DNA of 64,000 nucleotides from Ceriagrion tenellum (taxonomy: Eukaryota; Arthropoda; Insecta; Odonata; Coenagrionidae): NCBI GenBank assembly GCA_963169105.1, contig OY720635.1, positions 131,397,872 to 131,461,871 on the forward strand. Direction: 5' to 3'. The notes beneath the pieces are model-generated. The model did no database searches and had not been told where the DNA came from. It worked only from the letters and a program-made list of their open reading frames with translations. The translations under genes were made by a program, and so were the position numbers. This document shows positions 11,066 to 21,730 of the stretch, piece after piece; the stretch's first letter is position 1; every line of letters begins with the position of its first letter.

Positions 11066-11480
11066 AAAAATAGCCATGGTCGAAAAAGGGTTTAGCAAAG
11101 AGTTTTTTCAAAAGTGAATATCGCAAAATCCAAATTTTAATAGAAAGAACTAAGAGAAAAGACGAGCAGGAAAGGTATGTAAATGAGATCAAAGCTGTTC
11201 AAAGCTAATTAATTCGGAAACATGATTATTTTTAACAGCTTTCATATTAGCGTAGTATTGGCAATGACTTAGGTAAATTGTCTTTTGAATAATCAGGCTT
11301 TGAATTCCTTTTCCTTAAATGCCCGAGCTTTATGCCGATGTCAGGTTTTTTTCCACCATCTTCTGTTCCGCAAGTAGTCATTATCTGTAATCCATGTAGC
11401 GATTATGGTTCTAGCGGCTTTAGTAGTCTGTCACCTCCCAAAATAGCCAACCAAATACTTTGAAGTAGGGTCGTGGGATG

Positions 11481-11767
11481 TAGGGATGGGTCAAGATGTA
11501 TTCATTCACCGGTAATCGAGTACTCGAATGAATACTAGTATAGTCAAATGAATACCTGAGCTCCAGGTATGTATTTGAGTACTCATATGAATACGTGAAT
11601 ACCCGGTCAAATGCCGTAGACAGTGGCGTGGTACTCGGTTCTCGCGTGCGTATTCCATTTGGGTACTAGTATTCAGTGGTATCCACCCAGGTACTCGAGC
11701 CTTCGATACCCAAATATTCACTCGGGTACTCGATTACTAGTGAATGAATACATTTGGACCATCCCTA
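11481..11767. mobile_element. hAT-like MITE, 287 bp
   Basis: The ends TAGGGATGGGTC and GGACCATCCCTA are inverted repeats, and GAATGAATAC-type motifs recur in both orientations inside. The flanks GTGGGATG (11473-11480) and GTGGGAAG (11768-11775) match at 7 of 8, so an 8-bp TSD is well supported. The ORFs across it are by-products of its ACTCG/CGAGT repeats. A truncated relative lies at 17037-17205. Confidence 0.8.
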
Positions 11768-12060
11768 GTGGGAAGACTAAAATTGACGTGGGGGGTGTGA
11801 AGGTTAAGGATTGGAGGGAACAAGGAGAAAATATTTGGATTTGTGTAGATAATATTATGTATGAGACTGTACGAGTAGAGACATTAACTGACAAGCAAGT
11901 GGGAAAGGATATAATCAGAAAAAGAAGACAAACTATTTTAAACATGTGGAAGCATTTCGTGATGGAATACCGCCTTGCGATCAAGATATTTCGCTCCTTT
12001 TTACTCGCCATGTGCAAAATACATGACCTGGGATGAAAATATCGGCAATATTTTAATAAT
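11768..12060. other. No supported gene
   Basis: The open frames here start inside the MITE and have no recognisable domain outside it. Confidence 0.3.
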
Positions 12061-12130
12061 AAGTAAACAAACACGGTCCCTCTAAGCCATATGGCTTGTC
12101 AGAAGGATCCAACACATAAACATACAATGC
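12061..12130 (-). repeat. 3' end of a CR1-like LINE (family D) with stem-loop
   Basis: The segment around AAGCCATATGGCTT (12084-12097) matches in layout the 3' region of the family D LINEs at 37566, 43668 and 54631: CTC/TTC, a short perfect hairpin, TTGTC, then GGAGGA-like purines. It reads on the minus strand. A 100-codon minus ORF at 12266-12568 lies upstream but shows no RT motif, so only the 3' end is assigned. Confidence 0.5.
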
Positions 12131-13069
12131 GGAAAATAAAAAAAATGGTGTATACAAAAAACAAAAAAAACAAGTTACAACAATTTATAATATTACAACT
12201 TGAGAACTTTAAACATAGCCAGATTTAGGCATTCCACATTTTTGAATACACAGGTATTTAAATATTTAAAGTATTATGTTTAAATTTCTGTGCACATAAG
12301 CGTAATGAATAATTTGTATTATTCCCTGAATGAGGCCCTGGTGTCTCTGACTCGGTCTATCTCTTAAACGCTCGTAAAACGGTGCAACTTTAATTGAAAA
12401 TTTTTTCGTTCGAGTTTTTTCAATTAGCTGAGCCAACATCGGCTTTAAAATAGTTGAAAAATACTGAATAGCAGTTTGAATATCTCCAATTTGGACATAT
12501 TTACTAATTATTTCCCGTAAAAAAACTTCTGTTTTGCTATAATTAATTTTGACTTCACTTTTAGGCACGTATCAGATTTTGTTAATTAAATAGAGCTCTT
12601 GTGTCACTGACTTCCCCACTGGGCATGGAAAGGTTAATCTCCGCATAAATTTAGCTGTCAAATGCTAATGTTTCATATTGTACGTATGCAAATAATTTGC
12701 ACCGCAGATGACCTTAGGCTTTCGAGGAAGTGGAGCCCATGTCCCTCCCTCTCGCTCCACGACCGGAAGAGGAATCCTTTCCTCGCTCAAAGATTCCGGC
12801 AAGGATCGCTCACTCGACCGCAATGAATTGGATTTTGTGGATTCTTTATAGTTTCACTCGTTGATGAAGAAGCAATGCTAACCATGCATTAACCCAATCG
12901 GTATTTTTAATCTTCATTAACTTATTATAATTTAGGGACACCTCACGTTTGCAGGTCGATTGTTGAAATACTTTTCCCAAACACATTTGACAGCGGTTGT
13001 GAACTCGGCTGGACTTCACTTTCTTTAATACTGAAAATTTTCAGTTCGCATTATCCTTTAAGATGTCAT
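12131..13069. other. Unassigned, one 100-codon ORF of unknown status
   Basis: A minus-strand ORF (12266-12568) contains KTEVFLREIISKYVQIGD and YERLRDRPSQRHQGL. It is protein-like, but I recognise no family and see no splice-site support. A short GC-richer patch at 12710-12840 has no further feature. Confidence 0.25.
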
Positions 13070-13495
13070 GTGAATAGTGTTATGTTGTATGGACGCGAAA
13101 CGTGGACCTTGAGAAGAAGAGAGAAGAATGGGATCAATGCTTTTGAGATGTGGGTGTGGAGGAGGATAGAGAGAGTGAAATGGGTGGATAGAGTAAGGAA
13201 TGAGAAAGTGCTGGAAAGAGTAGGCGAGGAATGATCACTACAGAAAACAATATAGGAGAGGAAGGGAAACAGGAATGGATGTATTTTAAGGGGGGAGGAG
13301 ATTTGAAATATAACAGTCGAAGGAACAGTGGAGGGAGAAAAGAGAAGAGGAAGAAGAGGGCTGAAAATGACAGACGAAGTTAAGATAAAATAAGTTACAG
13401 GGAAACCAATGAAGAGGCCCGGGACAGGACAAATTGGAGACAGCTTTGGTGTTATGAACCTGCCACTAGGTAGAAAACCAGTTGATGATGATCAT
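13070..13495 (+). pseudogene. LINE family C relative, RT C-terminal tail
   Basis: The plus strand encodes SVMLYGRETWTLRRRE, then INAFEMWVWRRIERVKWVDR and NEKVLERVGEE, the post-RT segment of RTE-like LINEs. The rest of the tail is frameshifted, and it ends in a GATGATGATCATCAT tract. A close relative on the minus strand lies at 18640-18970. It is non-functional. Confidence 0.7.
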
Positions 13496-13885
13496 CATCC
13501 TTTTATACCAATTGTACCCGCTGTGGTCAATTTATGTATGCACCAATGTAGCGGTAAGAGGAAATTCTAGGCGTTGGTGGTGGGTAGTATTATTCGTTTC
13601 GCTTCTGCTTGCACATGCTCAACAATGAATGAGCGGTGGTTCAAAAGTAAAACATTTTTATCGCTATCGTTGGAGTACTACATTTTCTATATTCAGTGGA
13701 TGGGTCATTTTAGTGATAACGAGAACATCGAGTGGGCTTATGGAAGGTCCTGTCCGTTACACTTTCATTGTCAGTTTTCTCCACGTTTACTTTGAAACAT
13801 TATGGGGCGATCAGTAAATTATTCACATATTGTGGGACCGACTTGTTGCATATCCGTGAAAAAAATGAATCAGCCTTTTGTAAAG
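13496..13885. other. No supported gene
   Basis: Two overlapping ORFs of about 70 codons in different frames, without motif or repeat support. Confidence 0.3.
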
Positions 13886-14465
13886 CCATCACAATGATGA
13901 GGTGAGCTCTTACGGCTAAACAATTAAAATAAAACAAAGAAAGTCTCCTAAAGCCGTAAAAAGTTGGCACCCTTCGTCAGAAAACACCAAACTTACTGTG
14001 TTGGTATGCTGGGAAACCACAGCGGCGACCAACCACAGCCTCTATACCAAGAATACCCCCCTGTGATGGTATGTTATTTGGGGAATGTTACTTCCTCGCC
14101 AGAAACCAACACAGACGCACACACACAACCCAAATAGGATCCTTTGCTAGGGCTAATGGGACCCCGCTAAGGATGCTTGAGTTATAATCTGGGATCCTTT
14201 ACAGGGCTAATGAGACCCCGCTAAGGATGCCCGGTTATTTACGCAAGCACACTCACAAGCACACTAACAAGCGAACAAAATCACTCACTCACACACACAA
14301 ATGGGCCCAACTTCTGGGAGAATCAGCTCCAAAAGAGCGTGCTCAAATGTACACAACAGGAATGGACGAGGGTGGGGGTCGAATATGCGTATTTCGGCTA
14401 CAAAGTAGCCCTCTTCGCGTTGCGTTGAACCTTGCGTTGAAGGGACGCGTTACCTTCTGTTAGCT
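13886..14465. repeat. Family F repeat, single arm plus interior
   Basis: This block matches both halves of the fold-back-like element at 31385-32240. It starts with GTGAGCTCTTACGGCT and includes TTGGTATGCTGGGAAACCAC, CTAAGGATGC repeats and CACACACA-rich DNA. Inside, GGGCTAATGGGACCCCGCTAAGGATGC-like units occur twice. There is no coding potential. Confidence 0.65.
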
Positions 14466-14699
14466 AAATATGAACCTTGACACCATCGAGCTCGGAGAAA
14501 AGTTATTGCGGAAAAGCGAGATGGGTTCATTGCAGACTTGAGAGTCACCTTTGAATATAAGAATGCATAAGATAGCGAGGTACAACGGGCATCGGAGCGA
14601 AGTACAACTGACGTTTAGCGGAGAATAGCCCATGCTAAGAAGGTGTTCATGGGAAAAATGTAACTGCTGTGCTCAATGATGATAGGACTACAAACCAGG

Positions 14700-15135
14700 A
14701 GACGGTACGTGAAAACATTCGTGTGTAGCGTAGAACTCTAGGGATCGGAAGCATGGGCCATTGGAAAAGCTGACCAGAAAATACTAGAAGCCTTCGAATC
14801 CTGGTGATGAAGGAGGATGCTGAAGATAAAATGGACGGATAAAATGAGAAATGATGAAGTGTGCAGAAGAGTAGAAGACGAAAGGACCGTATGAAATACC
14901 ATACAGAAAAGAATGACGAGATGGATTGGACACACCCTGAGACACAATGGGATTATGAAGAACATATTTGAATGTAAAATATATGGGATAGTCCCCAGAG
15001 GAAGACCCAGGAATAAGTTCATGGACCAAATAAAGAGGAAAGTACATAGAAAGAGATATCAGGAGGTAAGGGAACTAGCATTAGATAGGGAAGGGTGGAG
15101 GGCTGCAGTCAACCAATATTAGGATTGAACGAACA
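14700..15135 (+). pseudogene. LINE family B, best-preserved C-terminal tail
   Basis: The plus strand reads GSEAWAIGKADQKILEAFES, WTDKMRNDEVCRRVEDERT, MTRWIGHTLRHNGIMKNIF, then VPRGRPRNKFMDQIKRKVH and ALDREGWRAAVNQ. This is the complete post-RT region of an RTE-like non-LTR element (WT..KxRNxEVxRRVxxER, GHxLRHxG, GRPR, ALDRxxWRAA). One stop and one frameshift break it. The RT domain itself is missing by 5' truncation. Confidence 0.8.
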
Positions 15136-15149
15136 ATGATGAAGATAGC

Positions 15150-15325
15150 GAGAGAGGCAAAATAGAGGAAAACGCCCTCAGAGGAAGACCCAGGAATAAG
15201 TTCATGGACCAAATAAAGAGGAACGTTCATATGAAGAGCTGCCAGGAGGTAAGGGAAGTATAATGAGATATGGAAGGGTGGAGGGCTTCATTCAACCAAT
15301 CTTAGGATTGAACAACCAATGAATG
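15150..15325 (+). repeat. LINE family B 3' tail, second adjacent copy
   Basis: This repeats the last 175 bp of the neighbouring copy in the same orientation, from the GGAAGACCCAGGAATAAG segment to the ending GATTGAAC.ACCAATGAATGA. It is either a tandem duplication of the 3' end or a separate very short insertion. Confidence 0.7.
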
Positions 15326-15379
15326 AACGAACTTTTATTTGCCGCATGTAGTTATTTCGCGGTCATCGGCTGGAGAACT

Positions 15380-16045
15380 CTAGTTGAGGACACCCGTTAT
15401 GTCATTTCATTCCCCTCTTCAAGTGTTCGTTTAGCTTTCCAAACTCATCAAGATCAATCGTTTCACGACCACCCCATCCGTTTCCCCTTTCCTTGTATTT
15501 TTTTCTTTCTTTCTTGTCGTTGTAATTCCTCGCCTTGCCGACTGGGAGTACAAGGTAATAGGGAAGAACCTGAAATGTCGCTTATGAGGAATAGACAGCG
15601 GTTGAAGTTCACCGCGAGGGAGGATTCTCCTCCTCGACACTCAAATTGCCTCCTTTTCCATCGTCCGTCTCTTCTCTCCCTCCCCTCGCGAGTCCTCCGT
15701 TTCCATGGAAACGATTTCATTGTCGACCGTGGGATTTGCGAGAGAGTCGAGGCGCAATGCCGAACGACATTACGTGACACTAATAAGATGATGGCGGGCT
15801 TGTTTTAAAAAGCCTCGCGAGTTGAGTGCATAACTCGCTGCGCCCCCCACCCCTTCTCTTTCGTCTTCTCCCTCTCCCTGCCTTTCCCGGCGTTCTCCTC
15901 TCTCTCTCTCTCTCGTCTTACTCGCAGAATCCCTGTAAACCCACCCCATAATGCCTTCGCGGACTAGCGTTGCGCAGGACAGTGGTTTCGCGACTTGTGC
16001 GAGAGTATTTGACGTGGCGAAACCTCCCATCATTCATATCCACTT
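15380..16045. other. GC-rich island 2, no supported gene
   Basis: GC-rich DNA with pyrimidine runs (for example CTCTCTCTCTCTC around 15900). ORFs up to 161 codons occur on both strands and reflect low stop-codon density. No domain, splice pair or repeat match was found. Confidence 0.35.
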
Positions 16046-16310
16046 TCGCTCCACTACCATCCTGGCTATATGCAGCAAAAACCCACCTTAATAGAATCCA
16101 AACCACCGAAAATATAATAATCCGCAAAATAGTAAATGCCCCCTGGTTCATCCGAAACTCAGATCTAAGAGAGGACTATAACACTACACCAATCATGCAA
16201 ACTGTCAAAGCCGAGCTGATAAAATTCATAGATAGCCTCCAGCTAACCGAAACCAGCCGAAGACAGCTCAACAAAGCTGGGAGCGGCAACATAGAAAAAC
16301 CACAGTGATA
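16046..16310 (+). pseudogene. Jockey-like LINE, C-terminal remnant
   Basis: The ORF end encodes LPSWLYAAKTHLNRIQTTEN, IIIRKIVNAPWFIRNSDL and REDYNTTPIMQTVKAELIKF. The pattern WxYAAKTHLNxIQxxxNxxLRKIVNAPWxxRNxDL is characteristic of jockey-clade elements of insects, just downstream of the RT domain. The upstream part of the 112-codon ORF belongs to the GC-rich island, not the element. A GCCTGCCTGCCTGCC tract follows the stop. Confidence 0.8.
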
Positions 16311-17036
16311 ATCGCTGCCTGCCTGCCTGCCAACTCTCAACTCCCTAGCGCGTATTTTCGGGCGAAATTCACGACGACACAGCAGTCGAGAGAAAATAAA
16401 TAAAATCCCGATGTTTCACACTCTTTAACTTATTAGTAATTAATAAACAACTACTTAATCAATTCGTTTCTGTTGAGTCATAAAACCATTAATAACTGGA
16501 AACTGGAACAGTAAGTTACGATAAATATTATCAACGTCATCGTACGGTTTTTTACCATGAGGTTTTGTTGTGATACTACGTTGTAATGCCATTACTAGTG
16601 GTTTAATAAAGATAAAACCAACCAAACATGATATCTTGAAATGTAAGGTTTATTAATGACTACTATATAAAGCTCATACTTCAAGAAATACGGCGAAATA
16701 AACGGTTATATCTTATGACGTTAGGTTTCCCCGAAAACTCGCATGGGATCTTTTAAGGTAAGTTGGGACATCAAATTACTTTTCAGCACATACTCAGTCA
16801 TTTATATTTACTCAAAAACATTGCTCTAACTTTTAAATTGGAAATACTGCAATGTTCACGTCCAAATGTATCGTAATTATCCAAATACGAGTTATGTATG
16901 GTCTCGATTAGGCCCGCCATTTTTTGGACTAGTACAGTCTTCGGTTTGGTATATCTGAGTAACACATTCAACTTGTGAAAATTGTCACGCGACTTGTAAC
17001 TTATAGACTTGTAGCTCTGAGAAACAGGCCCCAGGT
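16311..17036. other. AT-rich stretch, nothing recognised
   Basis: The 152-codon minus ORF (16798-17256) runs from here through a MITE fragment into a LINE and has no motif, so it is not accepted as a gene. Confidence 0.35.
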
Positions 17037-17205
17037 TTTCTTTTGAATACTCATTTGAATACGTGATAAGCCGGTCGAATGCCATGGTCAATGGCTCTCG
17101 GTACTCGCCTGCGTATTCCATTTGGGTACTCGTATTCAGTGGTATCCATCCATGTACTCGAGTCTTCATCGTGGCACTCGGATATTCATCCGAGTACTTA
17201 TCTAT
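17037..17205. mobile_element. Truncated hAT-like MITE
   Basis: The sequence matches the interior of the hAT-like MITE at 11481-11767, including CGTATTCCATTTGGGTACT and CAGTGGTATCCA. Both terminal TAGGGATG motifs are missing. Its right edge abuts the 3' end of a family A LINE. Confidence 0.65.
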
Positions 17206-18125
17206 ATCTACATAATATCCTGCGAGCCGCCGCACTATGGGGTACAAAGGTAGCACTCACTTTCAAAATCGTAGACCTTTTGAAAAATTTGAGATATTAA
17301 GATAATTTTTTTTATTTTAAAGCTAAAACCCCAAGGAATAGAGAAAAAGTATGCATCAAATGAAAAATAACAGTATATGTCTGAAAAAAGTGTGCGAAAC
17401 CCGTTATTTTTTTCCAATTATTTTTCTAGGCCAAAATAATGCAGGGAACAATAAATATTTAAAAACAAAAATATACATTATTGATAATAATATAATATAA
17501 AATATTATATTATTATAAATGAGTATGAAAAAATATAATAATATGTATATTTTTATTTTAAAACAAATTTTTCGCTGAATTATTTGGGTCTATAAAAATA
17601 ATTGGACAAAATTACGGGTTTCGCACACTTTTTTCAGACTTATATTTCTATTTTTCATTTGATGCATATTTTTTCTCTATTCCTTAGGGTTTTAGCTTTC
17701 AATTAAAAAAATTTATCGTAATAACTCAATTCATTCAAAAGTTCTACGATTTTGAAAGTGAGTGCTACCTCTGTACCCCATAGTGCGCCGCATGGATCGG
17801 GGTCAGATCGGGGGTGTTAGGATACCAACCGTGTAAAAATTGAAGGGATAAGGTTTTGGGGGAGTAAATGGTGGCGTGTATTGTGGGAGTGTATTTAGTG
17901 GAACTCAGTTTTTATTGTGATCGCTTATTGTGCGCGGAAAGACCGAGTTTTTGTACCTATCTGTTGGGAAATGTACCTCTCTTATTTTATTGATTCCGTC
18001 AGACCTAGAGATGGAGTGAGGCGTCATGACAATATTGCTTGTGTCGCTTGAAACACACCAGTTCTGAATTCCACGTGCAAGCTAAGCATACCATTTAGCC
18101 TCCGATTCTCTCGACATCAGGAACC
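17206..18125 (-). repeat. LINE family A 3' fragment, split by a Transib-like MITE
   Basis: The family A 3' end is present as 17206-17232 (ACATAATATCCTGCGAGCCG) and resumes at 17786 with CATGGATCGGGG, CGCTTATTGTGCGCGGAAAG and the remaining post-RT DNA up to about 18125. Comparison with the uninterrupted copies at 1062 and 5332 shows the 553-bp insertion precisely. Coding capacity is lost. Confidence 0.75.
17233..17785. mobile_element. Transib-like MITE, 553 bp with long TIRs
   Basis: The element starts CACTATGGGGTACAAAGG and ends CCTCTGTACCCCATAGTG. The two arms remain inverted repeats of each other for well over 200 bp. CACTATG fits the Transib terminal heptamer CACWATG. The flanks are CGCCG at 17228-17232 and CGCCG at 17786-17790, a 5-bp GC-rich duplication of the CGNCG type known for Transib. 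The centre is AT-rich and non-coding. It sits inside a family A LINE, so the empty site is known from other copies. Confidence 0.82.
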
Positions 18126-18639
18126 TCGAATATGGAGCGGGGTTTCAATGAAAAATCTCCGCTTGGTGATGAGGCCCTAGGGATGGGAGTCCAACGCAAA
18201 AACCTGAAACTATCAGGAAGAGACCTAACTTTTTACAGATTTTTGGGAATGATGTATTCCACTACACATGTGAACACTTATGTATTATGGCCATCTGGAT
18301 CATGTTTTTACGGTTTTCTCACAAATGTTCGTGCGAGTCTTCAAAAAGACCTTTAGTTCCCTTCCTCTCAGCCTACTCATCCATCCTCCTTGCCTTCAAT
18401 TGGCTACTCCTCGCATGCCAGGTTTTTCCTTGCGATGACATTTGTCATATATCTCACGCCTCAACTAACTTCATCTCTCAATCGATCATTCTGTGCTCTT
18501 TCGATATTAGCTGCTCGCAAACTCGTCAGAAACGTCAAAGTTGCGTGGTTTCCAACGTGTAATGTGCAGAAAAAAACCTACTCAGGTCTTACTTTAGGTG
18601 TGGCTATGAAGTAATTAATTTTAGTCGCTACTTTATCAT
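18126..18639. other. No supported gene
   Basis: Three overlapping plus-strand ORFs of 74-91 codons, none with a motif. Confidence 0.3.
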
Positions 18640-18970
18640 CATCATCTGGTGTTCTGCCTGCTGGCAGGTCCCGTACACCACCGCTGTCTTCATCCGCTTC
18701 TCTCCCGAGCTTCCTTCTTTGTTTCATCAGTGCTGTTGCTCTTCACCTGAGCCACCAATTTAATTCTTCTCCTTCCTCTCTTTTCCTTTCCTTCAATTGA
18801 ACCCTCAAGTGCCACAGTTATTATACTTTTCCCTCTCATCACATGGCCCAACCGGTTTCCTTTCCTTTTCCTTATTTCCTTTAGGAGCGATCTTCCTTCT
18901 TTTACTTTGCTCAAAACCTCCTCATTTCTCATCTTATCTACCCATCTTACGTTTTCCATCCTCCACACCC
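18640..18970 (-). pseudogene. LINE family C relative, RT C-terminal tail
   Basis: The minus ORF reads WRMENVRWVDKMRNEEVLSK, GRSLLKEIRKRKGNRLGHVM and EGKEKRGRRRIKL, then a tail ending in the GATGATGATAAAG tract. This is the same post-RT module as 13070-13495. It is truncated at both ends relative to a full protein. Confidence 0.75.
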
Positions 18971-19194
18971 TACTATTCGCTACAGTCTACAGTCGCTACT
19001 TATCAATGGGTAATATGTAAATTAATGTGTTTCGTTGGTTTAGTCATGTTGCGGTAGTGATGGACAGCCGAATAGCTTAATAGAATAGTGATGCAGCGAA
19101 TGGCCTCAGAGGAAGCAGTTTACCGGGGAAACCTTGGATTAGTTGGAGTTGAAGTTATATAATATTTCCCATAATTGCATTGACAAATTATGGC
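18971..19194. other. No supported gene
   Basis: Short spacer with no recognised feature. Confidence 0.3.
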
Positions 19195-19300
19195 CGACAA
19201 ATCCTGACCGGAAATTGGGAGATCCGTGTTCGAATCCCGGTCAAGTCAAATGATTTGTTGATGGATAATTTCAATCCTATGAAAGACAATGTTCAATAGC
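19195..19300 (+). repeat. tRNA-like SINE fragment
   Basis: GTGTTCGAATCCCGG (19226-19240) is a good Pol III B box, followed by TCAAGTCAAATGATTTG. A related segment is inserted at 57297-57393. The A box is not clear, so this is a 5'-truncated or diverged copy. Confidence 0.5.
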
Positions 19301-19679
19301 TGAATCTTTGCCAATGCTCCCGGTAAACGGCTTCAGCTCATTTAAGAAGGGAATGAGGGTCTAGGATTTCATGAAATACCGTGTTTCCGTGCGTGGAGTG
19401 GAGATGAGGAAGGGGCTGAAGCGGTAAAAATCGTCTTGCGTAGTTCCTTAATGAGCCCTGCGGACATTCATTACGACTGCTCTCGTGGAGAGGGGCATTC
19501 TAACGTAGTGGAGGGTGAGACTACATAGAATCACAGTTGAGGGAGGACATTGGGAATGCCGTCCCTACATCTCACCTCATCATCGTCGTATTTTTTCGCA
19601 AGCGACGAGCGGGTAATGAGTATTATTACTTCCACTGTGTCTTAGTGCGCGGGGGTGAGATGGGACTAACTTTCGTCTA
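19301..19679. other. No supported gene
   Basis: Unassigned, without ORF or repeat ends. Confidence 0.3.
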
Positions 19680-19830
19680 GGTCACTGAGGTATACGGAGA
19701 GGGCACTACGACATCAAACTGAATCCTAACGACCGAAACAACAGCCATATTAATAATCCCTGTTCTTTCCTTACTCTCCTGGAATTCCTGGAATTCCGAT
19801 AGAATGGACGAATTAGCGGAGATAAAGCAA
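19680..19830. repeat. Family E dispersed repeat, partial
   Basis: It shares GTATACGGAGAGGGCACTACG, AAACTGAA and CTGTTCTTTCCTTACTCTCC (variant forms) with the inverted copy at 24120-24245. Other copies lie at 21181-21730, 23690-23930 and 62480-62600. Class unknown. Confidence 0.55.
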
Positions 19831-19858
19831 GCATATCAAGCATATGTTTATAATTTAA

Positions 19859-20163
19859 CCCTTTCACCGCGTTAGTTGACAAAAGTTGATCTGCAAATAT
19901 TTGTGCTACGCCGCGATGATCGACTTTAGTCCACGACCCCGAAAAACTTTTTCTTTGGCCGCAACAGACTCCCGACGTCTCTCACGCTACGTCCCCAAAT
20001 TTGAACGCGGCAGTGGCGATCTCTGGTGCGGTATAATTGAACCAAGTGAACGCGTGAAGAATACGAATACGAAGAAAATAATAGGAATATGACTTTCGTT
20101 TCTTCATTGCAAAATGACATTTGCTAAGAACGCTTGTTGAAAACCAGATACGCTGTGAAAGGG
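19859..20163. mobile_element. piggyBac-like MITE, 305 bp
   Basis: TTAA (19855-19858) is followed by CCCTTTCACCGCGTTAG, and the right end is ATACGCTGTGAAAGGG followed by TTAA (20164-20167). A perfect TTAA duplication with CCC...GGG termini is the piggyBac hallmark. The terminal inverted repeat is about 14 bp. The interior is moderately GC-rich with short ORFs that have no transposase motif. Confidence 0.82.
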
Positions 20164-20289
20164 TTAAGGCAAGTAACACTTGAAACATATATTCGCAACT
20201 TCGTTCTTTGGATTCTGCTCAGTTTTACTCTATTTTCACCGGGAATGCTGATTTTTATCCATTTTTATAAATAAACTATTTATTTACGG

Positions 20290-21180
20290 AGAATGCTTAT
20301 CCAGATAATAGTATTTAGGCGTTCGCTGTGCGCAGACTTGAGATGTAGCGAATGAGTCAATGATTATAGTAATTTTTTTGACGGATGTGTTCGTTTTGAG
20401 CCGCAGAGTGGATGGTTTTTGGATTTTCACATACGAAGCTGCCGTTGACCGAGATCTAGCAACACCTGATTTATGCATAGAGAATCAGAAGTCGAGCAAG
20501 GGTGAGAGGGCCAGAGCGTGGGTGGCGGAGTGGTTAGTGTTATTGCGCTGGAGCATGTGCATCGTGGGTTCGATCCCCGCCCGATTGCTTTTGACTCTCG
20601 AGGTATGAAGTTCTGATGAAGGTATGATTGAGGAAGATGATCGAGGTATAAGATATGGGTTTAGTCAGTTTTTTTAGTATTTCAAGGCTAAAGATTATGC
20701 ATTGTGAGTAGAATAAGAAGTATCAGTGAGTTTGATTTTTAGGCGTTAAAACGAGGAAATTCGACTTTTTGCCAACTATTTATTTAAAGAAAGGCAATAA
20801 GCGGTTTAAAATTCTTCGTTTTAACTGTCGTTCTGCTCATATTTTACTCCCGTTCTAAGCTGTTGTTGTTAAAACTGACTGTAAACCCGTTGTTGTGTTG
20901 TGTAATTTGTTATATATCTTACACTATTTAACAGCTCGTTATTGTTGTTACGCGGGGTAAGAAGTTTGGAAAAGTGGAGACCGAACGGTTGAATTTACGT
21001 TCTGGTGTTTAAATGAAAATGTGGCAATAAAAGCTATTAGGAAATGAATCTTTGTGTTATAGTTCAAAAGTGCTGACTGAATTATGATGACGGAAGATGT
21101 AAATTAGGCAACTCAAGATCAAGTTATTCAAAAGTAAAGAAGTAATGAAAAGGTAAAAGAAAGCGAACCTTTATTTGAGA
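20290..21180 (+). repeat. Family G long repeat with tRNA-like module, copy 1
   Basis: About 890 bp that recur in inverted orientation at 56250-57112. At 20520-20590 lies a tRNA-like segment, with GGTGGCGGAGTGGTTAGTG as A-box region and GTGGGTTCGATCCCCGCCC as B box. Downstream, GTTGTTGTTAAAACTGACTG and CGTTATTGTTGTTACGCGGGG are conserved between copies. An 82-codon ORF (20360-20608) is open in both copies, but its WVAEWLV...GSIPARL part is just a translated tRNA-like sequence. This is a composite SINE or a SINE fused to a longer non-coding repeat. Confidence 0.7.
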
Positions 21181-21730
21181 GCAAAATACAAACGCGTAAA
21201 GTAGTTAGTAAAAGAAGTAAATGCATGCTGATTTCTAATATTTTATCGATGGAAAACAGTAAAATTGCAAAATAAGAACGTGTGCCCGAAAGCGCCATAG
21301 GAAAATGAGGGTTAAAGAAGATCGGAAATCAAAATATTCTAGTAATGATCCACTAAATCGAATTATTCTTTACGACTCGGGTTGCGTCACATAATGACAT
21401 CTTCAGGCAACAAATATTATTTCACATGCGTATATATACAAAATCAATACGCATGTGGAATAATATTTGTTACCGGAAGATGCCATTATTTGACGAAACC
21501 CGGGTCGTAAAGAATAAATCTGTTCAGTGGACCATTACTAGGATATTTTAATTTCCGATATGGAGGGGTTCCACAAAGTCAAGCCTGAAGTTATTAGTTA
21601 TATGTCAAAGAAGATGGCGGACAGGCTTCAGCTTCTAGCTTTGGCCACCATAGCAAGTGCCCTTTCCATCTTTCTCAGTGGGTAAAACTCAAAGGCTTAA
21701 GATGAGAATGAGAATGCAAACAGTAAGTAT
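21181..21730 (-). repeat. Family E repeat interrupted by a palindromic insertion
   Basis: Inverted relative to 23690-23930. Shared segments include ATCGATGGAAAACAG, CATAGGAAAATGAGGGT and AAGATGGCGGAC.GGCTTCA. The empty site is visible in the other copy (CTTCATTGACCCTCATTTTC). Here an insert of about 284 bp separates two copies of AAAGAAGAT (21314-21322 and 21607-21615). Confidence 0.65.
21321..21559. mobile_element. Penelope-type palindrome P1
   Basis: Two arms of about 113 bp (21321-21433 and 21447-21559) are imperfect inverted repeats around a 13-bp AT-rich centre. The right arm reads CCGGAAGATGCCATTATTTG then ACGAAACCCGGGTCG and AGAATAAAT; the left arm on the minus strand reads CCTGAAGATGTCATTATG. 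This GAAGATG-hairpin-GAAAC-AATAAA order is shared with P2 and with the 3' end of the Penelope-like element near 41.3 kb. It lies inside a family E repeat with an AAAGAAGAT duplication. Confidence 0.6.

Noticed and set aside
11623..12036. 137-codon plus ORF and 118-codon minus ORF
   Set aside because: Both start in the repetitive interior of the hAT MITE at 11481-11767 and continue into plain DNA. No domain.
15323..15808. 161-codon plus ORF in GC island 2
   Set aside because: ORFs of similar length overlap on the other strand, as expected when stop codons are rare. No domain, no splice pairing.
16798..17256. 152-codon minus-strand ORF
   Set aside because: It crosses from unassigned DNA through a truncated hAT MITE into a LINE, so it has no single origin and no motif.
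20360..20608. 82-codon ORF conserved and open in both family G copies (also 56799-57047)
   Set aside because: The conserved WVAEWLV...GSIPARL part is the translation of a tRNA-like A-box/B-box region, and the rest shows no domain. Two copies of a young repeat staying open over 82 codons is not strong evidence for coding.
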